From Candidatus Sericytochromatia bacterium (lineage in GTDB: Bacteria > Cyanobacteriota > Sericytochromatia > UBA7694 > JACMQJ01), in the NCBI GenBank assembly GCA_014377055.1, contig JACMQJ010000391.1, positions 1 to 5,993 on the forward strand: DNA of 5,993 nucleotides, given 5' to 3'. Below, one piece after another: positions 1-5,993 of this stretch. Each line of letters opens with the position of its first letter. Within the stretch, counting starts at the first letter, position 1. The notes beneath the pieces are model-generated. The model had not been told where the DNA came from and searched no databases. It worked only from the letters and a program-made list of their open reading frames with translations. A program made the position numbers and the translations under genes.

Positions 1-459
1 ATAACTAGTATTGTATGATTTATTTGGTAATTCATTATCAAAAAGTGGTAATGATGATAAAGTTATAAGTATTTTTGACATCCTAGCATCAAATTTTTCA
101 GAAGATATGATATTAAGCCTTCTTGCAGAGATAAGAGCCATCAAATAAGATGATGTGTCCCAAATTGTTGAGGCTGTATATTTATCAACTGAATTGACCA
201 TACCTGTTTCTGTATTATAATTATTCTCAAAATATTTCCAAGCAATTTGAGCATATTCTTGTTCTTGCTTAGTTAAAAGTGAATGTTTAACTACAGGTAT
301 TGAATAGCTTTTTTTTACAGATTGTTTTTGTTCATTATTTACGGCTAAATTTTTGGTAGAATATTTTTCTAAACGTAAAATAATTGCCAGTGAAGTAATA
401 ATTGCTATAATTATTACTAAATGACCTCTAGCTTTTAATAAATCTTCCTTAAATGACAT
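1..459 (-). CDS. Membrane-anchored DUF3131 protein, N-terminal part (C-terminus outside window)
   Basis: Not in the usual gene set of named operons; I recognise it by pattern as a DUF3131 protein. The 153 visible residues show a short cytoplasmic start (MSFKEDLLKARGH), one hydrophobic helix at about residues 14-31 with no cleavage site that I can see, a polar linker rich in K, Q and N (about 34-60), and then the start of a globular domain with the signature W-K-Y-F-x-N-N-Y at about 74-81, T-G-M-V-N-S-V-D at 86-93 and T-x-W-D-T-S-S-Y at about 98-106. That pattern is typical of DUF3131, a predicted alpha-helical, possibly alpha/alpha-toroid domain of unknown function. The start is well supported: AAAAGG lies 5 nt upstream of the ATG. 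It lies 48 bp downstream of the GT2 synthase on the same strand, a pairing known from other genomes, so an accessory role in polysaccharide export or modification at the outer face of the inner membrane is likely (inference). It is truncated only by the window edge; no internal stop is seen. Confidence 0.85.
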   Translation of the reverse strand, partial: MSFKEDLLKARGHLVIIIAIITSLAIILRLEKYSTKNLAVNNEQKQSVKKSYSIPVVKHSLLTKQEQEYAQIAWKYFENNYNTETGMVNSVDKYTASTIWDTSSYLMALISARRLNIISSEKFDARMSKILITLSSLPLFDNELPNKSYNTSY

Positions 460-464
460 TTTGA

Positions 465-470
465 CCTTTT
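465..470 (-). promoter_or_regulatory. Ribosome binding site of the DUF3131 gene
   Basis: On the minus strand AAAAGG is followed by TCAAA and then ATG, a 5-nt spacing. It is the only clear Shine-Dalgarno-like sequence ahead of any of the four genes in the window, and it fixes the DUF3131 start at 459. Confidence 0.6.
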
Positions 471-472
471 TC

Positions 473-510
473 TTTATTACAACTATTTATCACAACTACT
501 ATTACAATTA
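473..510. repeat. Three tandem copies of a ~13-bp unit between the GT2 and DUF3131 genes
   Basis: On the plus strand TTTATTACAACTA (473-485) is followed directly by TTTATCACAACTA (486-498, one mismatch) and by a 12-base copy CTATTACAATTA (499-510, 10 of 12 matching). The array fills most of the 48-bp spacer, and its last copy includes the GT2 stop codon (508-510). On the transcribed minus strand the unit reads TAGTTGTAATAAA. It may be replication-slippage expansion or a set of protein-binding half-sites. It is not a hairpin, so it does not look like a terminator. Confidence 0.75.
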
Positions 511-2301
511 TTCTTCGTCAGGTTTCCAAAAAGCAGCAAATACTATTCCAGACATAGCAACTATATTATTAATACCCCATAAACTGTTGGCAACTAGACC
601 ACTCATATTATCTTTATAACCCCATAAGTTGGCTAATAAAGTATAAATAATACCAATTATCGTTAAGACCATAATGGAAAATTGTGGAATAACAAGATGA
701 AAGAAATTACCTTCTTGTCTATCTTTGGGAGTTACAGGAAACTTTATTTTTTCTCGTCTAATTACTGTCAACAAGGCCCTAAGATTGATAGGGAAAAATG
801 AGAGATAAGATGTTTTTCCTTTAAAAGTACTTATTCCCCAAGTTCCAACCATAAAAGCTAATTCATTTAAAATAAGAAAAGGTGTGATATGAAGAAAAAA
901 ATCAGTTGTATATGCCGAAACAGGTGAAATACCAAAAAAGAAAAAAGCTAATGGTGAAACCAAAAATACAAAATTCCAGATGCAGCCAAAATAAGACCAG
1001 ATAGTTGTTGCATACATTAATCTCTGTGATGGAGTCAAACCTTCTCTAAATATAGGATTATCATTAAAAGCAATATCTAATGTACCACCTGCATATTTAA
1101 AACGCTGTACAGCCCAACTGTACAAATCTTGAGGTGAAAGCATCTTTGATTCAATCACAGGATGAAAAACAGATTTCCACTTTCTATCTCTGTCTGAATG
1201 TAATAATATTGAAGTATATATATCCTCAGAAACATGAAACATATATGGTGTAAACTCTGTTTCCATTGACATTTCACGAGTCATAATATCGGATAAATCT
1301 TGTTTTAAGCTCTCATCAACATCTTTGGTTTCACGTTCAACAAACTTACTTATGACATCTGAATAACTTTTTAAAGCAGCCTCCATGACAGCTTCTCTAC
1401 GATGTATTGATCCTGCACCAGAACAAAACGCCGCATTTGCCCAATTTCTTCTTCTCTGGATTAAATCATAAAACATTTGAGCATCGTTAACAAATGGATC
1501 TTTACCTATGACAATTTCACCAAATACTTTTTCAATAATGTTCCCTATCATATATCCAGGTAAACTCAGATATTTTTTCATTATATTTTTTAAATTTTTA
1601 CCTTCGGGCAAATCATAAAACCATTGTGGAGTTTGTACCCATGCTACTTGATGATCTCTAAAATATCCAAGTGTATCTTCTAACATTGTCGGAAATGGTC
1701 TTGTATCAGCATCACAGATAACTATAAAATCACCATAAGTTTTTTCCATTGCATTTCTAAGATTTCCAGCTTTAAAACCAATATTGTTGTTACGTGTAAT
1801 ATAATTAACGCCTTCTTCGTGAGCCACTCTTTTCATTTCAGGTCTTCTACCATCATCAAGAATGTGAACAATTAAATTAATATCATGAGGGTATCTTATA
1901 TTTTTGGCATCAATGATACTAAGTCTAACTAGCTCTATATCCTCACTATATGTTGCAATAAAAACATCAACACTTAAAGGTCTTGTATCTGCCTCATCAG
2001 GATTATTAATACATTCACTAAATGTTTTTGGAGCTAGCTTTTGTTCATAATCCTGCACTTTCCATAAATTAATGGTGAATAAGATTAAACCTATAAAAGA
2101 AAAAGTTTCAGCTAACAAAAGTATTATAGAAAAAGTTAGGGAGTTATAATTAATAGAACTAGTCCATCTCCATAAGATATACCAAGCCCCAAATACGAGA
2201 TTAGTTACAGCCAAAAACTGCCACAAAAGTTCTTTAGTTAATGAATTTTTTAAAGGTTGAGGAGGTACTCTGTTTTCAAATTTAGTGAAATAAAATGCCA
2301 T
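508..2301 (-). CDS. Cellulose-synthase-like GT2 processive polysaccharide synthase (no PilZ domain)
   Basis: A 597-residue inner-membrane family 2 glycosyltransferase of the BcsA type, expected to polymerise a nucleotide-sugar into a beta-linked glycan and move it across the membrane. Two membrane helices (about 29-46 and 57-79) precede a cytoplasmic GT-A domain with the expected motifs: DVFIATYSED (112-121), DDG (149-151), CDAD (196-199; metal/UDP-binding D197 and D199), TPQWFYD (224-230), FCSGAG (292-297, in place of FFCGS) and SED (358-360, the TED position; D360 is the likely catalytic base). The QxxRW position reads QRFKY (399-403). Four or five C-terminal helices follow (about 429-458, 467-488, 537-558, 570-592), with a BcsA-like gating-loop motif FPVTPK (521-526) between them. 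The protein ends at that point: BcsA's PilZ domain is missing, and its length is below the ~700-870 residues usual for BcsA. There is an insertion of about 35-45 residues between FCSGAG and SED. The start is the first Met of a plausible N-terminus, but only a weak GAGA lies 11 nt upstream. It is probably co-transcribed with the neighbouring kinase and DUF3131 genes. The sugar product is unknown; a glucan or other hexose polymer is possible. I do not call it bcsA because of the divergent acceptor motif and the missing PilZ domain. Confidence 0.93.
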   Translation of the reverse strand: MAFYFTKFENRVPPQPLKNSLTKELLWQFLAVTNLVFGAWYILWRWTSSINYNSLTFSIILLLAETFSFIGLILFTINLWKVQDYEQKLAPKTFSECINNPDEADTRPLSVDVFIATYSEDIELVRLSIIDAKNIRYPHDINLIVHILDDGRRPEMKRVAHEEGVNYITRNNNIGFKAGNLRNAMEKTYGDFIVICDADTRPFPTMLEDTLGYFRDHQVAWVQTPQWFYDLPEGKNLKNIMKKYLSLPGYMIGNIIEKVFGEIVIGKDPFVNDAQMFYDLIQRRRNWANAAFCSGAGSIHRREAVMEAALKSYSDVISKFVERETKDVDESLKQDLSDIMTREMSMETEFTPYMFHVSEDIYTSILLHSDRDRKWKSVFHPVIESKMLSPQDLYSWAVQRFKYAGGTLDIAFNDNPIFREGLTPSQRLMYATTIWSYFGCIWNFVFLVSPLAFFFFGISPVSAYTTDFFLHITPFLILNELAFMVGTWGISTFKGKTSYLSFFPINLRALLTVIRREKIKFPVTPKDRQEGNFFHLVIPQFSIMVLTIIGIIYTLLANLWGYKDNMSGLVANSLWGINNIVAMSGIVFAAFWKPDEE

Positions 2302-2351
2302 TGTTATTATATTCTCAATTTATTATTACAAAGAAGCTATAGGATTTAGGA

Positions 2352-2371
2352 TGTGATAGAATAATATCACA
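2352..2371. promoter_or_regulatory. Inverted repeat upstream of the GT2 gene, candidate operator
   Basis: TGTGATA (2352-2358) and TATCACA (2365-2371) form a perfect 7-bp inverted repeat around a 6-bp centre (GAATAA). It lies 15 bp beyond the kinase stop and 50 bp before the GT2 start. Neither strand has a T-run after it, so an intrinsic terminator is unlikely. The half-sites resemble CRP/FNR-type TGTGA/TCACA, but the gap between these pentamers is 10 bp, not the 6 bp of a CRP site. The regulator, if there is one, is unknown. Confidence 0.35.
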
Positions 2372-2386
2372 AAAATAGAATAATAT

Positions 2387-5059
2387 TTAAACTTTTTCAA
2401 TTGCTTCTCGAATATATTTTAATAATCTTTCTGTTGTATAAGGTTTCACTAAGAAATTAGATATTTTTAATTCGAGAGCTTCTGCCATTCTACCATTTGC
2501 ATCAAGACCACTGGCTGCAATTATTTTTAGGTTTGGATTTATTCTTAACAATGCTCTAATAGTAGCCAAACCATCCATATAAGGCATAACCATATCAGTT
2601 ATTACTAATTTAATATCAGATATATTTTTTATATATTCTGATATTCCTTCAGTTCCATCACCAGCAGTAATAACTCGGTATCCAAATGAGTTTAGGGTTT
2701 CTTCTGTAAGATTTAGTATTGAAATGTCGTCGTCAATAACTAAAATAAGCTCATTTTTACCTCTTAATAGAAGATTCTTTTTTTCACTAATTTCTTCAAA
2801 TTTATTTGTAAGTAATGCAGGAAGATACACTTTTATTTTAGTTCCATTACCTGGCTCACTGTATATGTTAATAAGACCATTATGACTTTTTATAATTGAT
2901 GATGAGGTAGACAGACCAAGCCCAGTACCTTTACCAATAGGTTTTGTTGTAAAAAATGGGTCAAAAATTTTATTGATAATTTCTTTAGGTATTCCTATTC
3001 CTGAATCAGAAACCTCAATTAAAACATATAAACCAGTTTTAAACTCAAGATGTATTTTTGCATAATGTTCATCAATTACTATATTTTCTGACTTTACTTT
3101 TATGGTTCCACCATTTGGAAGAGCATCTTTTGAATTAACACAAAGATTCATTATAACTTGGTGGATTTGAGTTGCATCTGCCTTTATGTTCCAAAGGTCA
3201 TCTTTTATATCAAATTTGATCTTGATATTTTTAGGAAAAGTGTCAAATATTATTTTTTCAAGTTCTTTTAATAAGATGCTCAATTTAAAAACTTCACTAT
3301 ATCCTTGAGAGCCTTTGGCAAATGTAAGAACCTGTTTAACCATTTCAGCAGCGTGTAAAGTTGACGAATTTACATTTTCTAAAATCCTTAAGCTTTTTTC
3401 ATCATTTAACCTTATTTTTAGTATTTCAACAGCCATCAATATTGGAGTAAGAGCATTATTTAAATCATGAGCAATACCACTAGCAAGAGTACCAAGGCTG
3501 TCCAGTCTTTGGGATCTAAAAAACTGGCTTTCTAGCTCTTTTTTATCAGTAATATCTGTATTAATAACCAAAATAGATTCAGGTTTGTTTTCATCATCAT
3601 AAACAAGTGTTTTATTACTATCAACAGTAATTTCACGACTATATCTAGTTATTTTAATAGTCTCTTTACTATACTCACCAGTCTTTAAGAGAGAATTAGA
3701 AACCTCAATAATATCATCCTTGTTCTTGTATAAAATATTAGCATTTTTACCTAATATTTCTTCTTTTTTCCATCCATAAAGTTTTTCAGCACTGTTATTC
3801 CAAAAAGTTATATTCCAATCAAGATCATAAACCATAATTGCATCTTTTGCTTTATCCAAAAGTGATGCTTGGGATCTTATCTTTTCTTCTTTTTGCTTAC
3901 TAGCAGTTACATCTCTGCGAGTAACTACTATTGATTTTATGTCAGGATGATCAAGCATATTTTTGTTTTCACCTTCCATAAATCTCCATTCGCCATTTTT
4001 ATGCTTCATACGAAATTGTGCTTTTGAGATAATGTTTGGATTTTTAATAATTCTTTCAAAAGATTCCATTGAAGCTTCAAGATCGTCAGGATGTATTAGA
4101 GTATCCATATCTAATAATAAAAATTCATCTTGTTCATATCCTAAAACTGTCTTAATTGATTGACTAATATAAGTTCGTATTTTATTCTTATTAACTAAAA
4201 TTAAAATATCAGTGCTATTTTCAATAAGAAGCCGATAAAAAGATTCTTTTCGCAATAACTCTTCTTCAGCTTGTTTTTTTTCAGTTATATCTTTACCAAT
4301 AGCAAAAACAATTTGTTGTTCATTTGACCAATAAGATGACCAGATTAGATGTACAATAGATCCATCTTTACAAATATATCTATTTTCAAAATTTTTAGTG
4401 GCTGCACCATCCAAAACATTTCCTCTCTCATTCACTGTCTTTTTTAGATCATCTGGATGAATAAACCTACTCAATTTTTCACTAACTAATTCTTCAGGCT
4501 TATATCCTAAAATCTTTTGACAAGCATTATTAATAGTTAAAAAGATACCTTCCTTATTAATAGTGCATATAATATCAAGAGAGTAATCCATGACATTTTT
4601 TAAAGTGTTTAAAGTTGAATTTAGCTTTTCTGAATAGCTTTTATTTTGCTTGGCAAGTTCTTTATCTTTTGTAATATCACAAAAATATACAGCTAAATTG
4701 TTAAGATATGGATAAGCATGGACTTCATAATATGTATCTAATGGCTCATAAAAATCTTCAAAAAAAACAGACTTTTTTTCATTGATTGCTCGATTAAGCT
4801 CAGAATAAAATTTTGTATTAATCATATAAGGGTTTCTTTGTAAAATATCTTGACCAATAAGATCTTTTGCTGATTTTCCCATTAATTTTTCGGCCGCTTT
4901 ATTTAGATAGATATAACTCCAATTATTATCTATAAAGTAGACTGCATGTGTAATATCATCAAGTATTTTATAATTTATAATCTGATTCATCTCTTTATTA
5001 AAAAGATTCATCTCAGATATAACGTTTAATTTTTCATCATTTTTATCAATTGGATTCAT
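2387..5059 (-). CDS. Cytoplasmic four-PAS hybrid histidine kinase with C-terminal receiver domain
   Basis: An 890-residue sensor kinase. Four PAS/PAC modules follow one another (about 30-130, 150-262, 270-388, 396-508), each ending in a D-I-T or D-V-T signature such as GKDITEKK (255-262). The dimerisation/phosphoacceptor domain (about 512-582) has [15 protein letters not shown] with phosphorylated H531. The ATPase domain (about 625-748) has the N box [10 protein letters not shown] (N642), G1 DSGIGI (685-690), the F box FDPFFTTK and G2 GKGTGLGLS (709-717). A receiver domain (about 770-888) has acidic residues IDDD (775-778), phosphoacceptor D822 in ITDMVMP, S850 and K872, so it looks competent. 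No signal peptide or membrane helix is seen, so the protein should be cytosolic and sense an internal or diffusible signal. No heme, flavin or other cofactor motif is obvious in the PAS domains. There is no HPt or DNA-binding output domain, so it needs a separate partner or uses its receiver for self-control. The start has no Shine-Dalgarno; M17 and M24 are possible alternatives, each with GAG directly abutting the ATG. It sits 85 bp upstream of the synthase, which suggests but does not prove that it regulates polysaccharide production. Confidence 0.95.
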   Translation of the reverse strand: MNPIDKNDEKLNVISEMNLFNKEMNQIINYKILDDITHAVYFIDNNWSYIYLNKAAEKLMGKSAKDLIGQDILQRNPYMINTKFYSELNRAINEKKSVFFEDFYEPLDTYYEVHAYPYLNNLAVYFCDITKDKELAKQNKSYSEKLNSTLNTLKNVMDYSLDIICTINKEGIFLTINNACQKILGYKPEELVSEKLSRFIHPDDLKKTVNERGNVLDGAATKNFENRYICKDGSIVHLIWSSYWSNEQQIVFAIGKDITEKKQAEEELLRKESFYRLLIENSTDILILVNKNKIRTYISQSIKTVLGYEQDEFLLLDMDTLIHPDDLEASMESFERIIKNPNIISKAQFRMKHKNGEWRFMEGENKNMLDHPDIKSIVVTRRDVTASKQKEEKIRSQASLLDKAKDAIMVYDLDWNITFWNNSAEKLYGWKKEEILGKNANILYKNKDDIIEVSNSLLKTGEYSKETIKITRYSREITVDSNKTLVYDDENKPESILVINTDITDKKELESQFFRSQRLDSLGTLASGIAHDLNNALTPILMAVEILKIRLNDEKSLRILENVNSSTLHAAEMVKQVLTFAKGSQGYSEVFKLSILLKELEKIIFDTFPKNIKIKFDIKDDLWNIKADATQIHQVIMNLCVNSKDALPNGGTIKVKSENIVIDEHYAKIHLEFKTGLYVLIEVSDSGIGIPKEIINKIFDPFFTTKPIGKGTGLGLSTSSSIIKSHNGLINIYSEPGNGTKIKVYLPALLTNKFEEISEKKNLLLRGKNELILVIDDDISILNLTEETLNSFGYRVITAGDGTEGISEYIKNISDIKLVITDMVMPYMDGLATIRALLRINPNLKIIAASGLDANGRMAEALELKISNFLVKPYTTERLLKYIREAIEKV

Positions 5060-5261
5060 GAAGTTTATTTGATTTTATAGTAATAGGTAAAGTCTCTTTT
5101 TAATTGTTGCATAAATTATATTTTTTCTGTAATAGACTTAATTATTTAATAATTTATTTTATATATTATTAAATATATTAATATAAATTTAATAACTAAA
5201 AGATAAAATTATGGTACAAATTAAAAAATCTAAGATTTAAAAAATAAAAGAAACCTAAAAT
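5060..5261. promoter_or_regulatory. Divergent AT-rich intergenic region between the kinase operon and the GH2 gene
   Basis: About 200 bp with no credible gene. It must hold promoters for both directions. The stretch 5138-5202 is almost pure A/T. Within it are an 11-bp inverted repeat (5143-5153 with 5165-5175) and the palindrome TATATTAATATA (5174-5185), both made only of A and T and therefore weak evidence. A plus-strand TATAAA (5182-5187) could be a -10 element for the GH2 gene, but no good -35 lies at the right distance. Confidence 0.5.
5115..5120 (-). promoter_or_regulatory. Possible -10 element for the kinase-GT2-DUF3131 operon
   Basis: A perfect TATAAT on the minus strand, 55 bp before the kinase ATG, which would give a leader of roughly 50 nt. 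The hexamer 17 bp upstream (AATTAA) does not resemble TTGACA. In DNA this AT-rich the match could be chance. Confidence 0.25.
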
Positions 5262-5993
5262 TTGATATCTAATACATTAATACTTAAAGCTTTTGTTATA
5301 TTTACCTCAATTTTTATATTTTCATGCACTATTAATAAACAAATTTATCAAAAAAATAATGACCAAACAAAGATTAGATCACTTTCAGGAACTTGGAAAT
5401 TTAGCAATCAAAATTTAAAGTCACATAACTTTTATCTTTCCGATTTTGATGATTCTGTATGGGAGGATATTAAAGTCCCTTCTAACTGGTATCTTACAGG
5501 TAAGGATATTTCTGGATATGCCGTTTATCGCAAACATTTTTTAATTTCTCCTAATAACAAAAATAAATATCTTAAATTATCATTTATTGGTGTAGACTAT
5601 ACAGCTGATGTCTGGCTAAATGGTTCTTATATTGGCTTTCATGAAGGATATTTTAAAGATTTTTCTTTTGATATTTCTGATAAAATAAATTTTAAAAGTG
5701 ATAATGTCCTAACTGTAATGGTTAATAGCCCTAATGAAGAAATAGATAAAAGTTGGTCACTAAATAAGAGATTAATCAAAGGTGTCTTTAATCATCATGA
5801 TACAAGACCTGGTGGTGCTTGGTCTAATAGAGGACAAGAAAAAAATACAGGAGGAATTTGGAATGATGTTTTGATACAAAGTTCTGACTATGTTTCATTG
5901 GATAATATTCAGATAAAAACATCTATTAATAAGGAATATAATGATTCTGATATAGATCTTACTTTTAAGCTTGATTCACAAACTAGTGAAAAA
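5262..5993 (+). CDS. Predicted lipoprotein glycoside hydrolase family 2, N-terminal part (3' end outside window)
   Basis: The frame is open from the TAA at 5256 to the window end. TTG at 5262 is the only standard start codon in it before the conserved domain. That start gives a short n-region, a hydrophobic stretch (about residues 6-20) and a lipobox-like IFSC ending at C22, predicting an envelope lipoprotein. A GH2-type sugar-binding jelly-roll domain follows (about 40-206), with LSGTWKF (41-47), FDDSVW (62-67), VPSNW (72-76), YRKHF (89-93), GVDYTADVWLNG (110-121), FNHHDTRPGG (176-185) and NTGGIWNDV (195-203). From about residue 211 the first strands of an Ig-like GH2 domain begin. The catalytic TIM barrel is beyond the window, so activity and substrate cannot be judged; GH2 includes beta-galactosidases, beta-mannosidases, beta-glucuronidases and exo-glucosaminidases. 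It is divergently transcribed from the synthase operon and may trim or recycle its polymer (inference). No clear Shine-Dalgarno precedes the TTG. Domain identity is secure; the exact start is moderately so. Confidence 0.85.
   Translation, partial: MISNTLILKAFVIFTSIFIFSCTINKQIYQKNNDQTKIRSLSGTWKFSNQNLKSHNFYLSDFDDSVWEDIKVPSNWYLTGKDISGYAVYRKHFLISPNNKNKYLKLSFIGVDYTADVWLNGSYIGFHEGYFKDFSFDISDKINFKSDNVLTVMVNSPNEEIDKSWSLNKRLIKGVFNHHDTRPGGAWSNRGQEKNTGGIWNDVLIQSSDYVSLDNIQIKTSINKEYNDSDIDLTFKLDSQTSEK

Noticed and set aside
508..2301. Assignment as bcsA (cellulose synthase catalytic subunit)
   Set aside because: The family fold is right, but the QxxRW variant, missing PilZ domain, extra insertion and absence of bcsB, bcsC or bcsZ neighbours in the window do not justify the name.
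2352..2371. Intrinsic terminator of the kinase gene
   Set aside because: The 7-bp stem is AT-rich and no U-tract follows it on the minus strand (TCCTAAATCC follows), so termination is not supported.
2352..2371. Canonical CRP or FNR binding site
   Set aside because: TGTGA and TCACA are 10 bp apart instead of 6, and the FNR core TTGAT-N4-ATCAA is not present.
3963..4163. A 66-codon open frame on the plus strand
   Set aside because: It lies entirely antisense inside the third PAS domain of the kinase, has no ribosome binding site or recognisable domain, and its Ser/Ile-rich composition is what the complement of this coding region gives.
4672..4687. A 16-base exact match between the kinase coding region and the spacer at 2362-2377
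   Set aside because: The shared string is almost only A and T and is in coding sequence at one site. In a window this AT-rich a match of this length by chance is plausible.
5143..5185. Inverted repeat with 11-bp arms plus a 12-bp palindrome in the divergent promoter region
   Set aside because: All bases are A or T. In a two-letter stretch of this length such symmetry is expected by chance, so I give it no regulatory meaning on its own.
5211..5240. A nine-codon ATG reading frame (MVQIKKSKI) upstream of the GH2 gene and in the same frame
   Set aside because: It is closed by TAA at 5238, with another TAA at 5256, and no ribosome binding site is seen. It could be a chance mini-ORF; it cannot be the GH2 start without a sequence error.

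Overview
The window comes from a low-GC (by eye about 30% or less) Gram-negative bacterium. It carries one polysaccharide-related locus of four genes, two of them cut by the window edges. The diderm assignment rests on the predicted lipoprotein signal peptide of the GH2 protein and on the cellulose-synthase-like GT2 / DUF3131 pairing, which I know mainly from Gram-negative genomes. The phylum cannot be fixed from this sequence. Shine-Dalgarno sequences are weak or absent before three of the four genes.

Minus strand, read right to left: a cytoplasmic four-PAS hybrid histidine kinase with a C-terminal receiver domain (5059 to 2387); an 85-bp spacer with a 7-bp-arm inverted repeat; a multi-pass GT2 polysaccharide synthase of the cellulose synthase type without a PilZ domain (2301 to 508); a 48-bp spacer made largely of three tandem copies of a ~13-bp unit; and the N-terminal 153 residues of a membrane-anchored DUF3131 protein (459 to 1, continuing off the window). 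I see no convincing intrinsic terminator in either spacer, so the three genes could be one transcription unit.

Plus strand: after an extremely AT-rich divergent intergenic region (5060 to 5261), a gene starts that encodes a predicted lipoprotein with a GH2-type sugar-binding jelly-roll domain. It begins at a TTG codon and runs off the right edge before its catalytic barrel.

Working model (inference): the GT2 enzyme makes and extrudes a beta-linked polysaccharide, the DUF3131 protein assists on the periplasmic side, the GH2 lipoprotein trims or recycles the glycan in the envelope, and the PAS kinase links expression or activity to a cytoplasmic signal. The synthase keeps the FxVTxK gating-loop motif of BcsA but has no PilZ domain, and its acceptor-site motif QxxRW reads QRFKY. 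The polymer need not be cellulose, and control by c-di-GMP, if any, would have to come from another protein.
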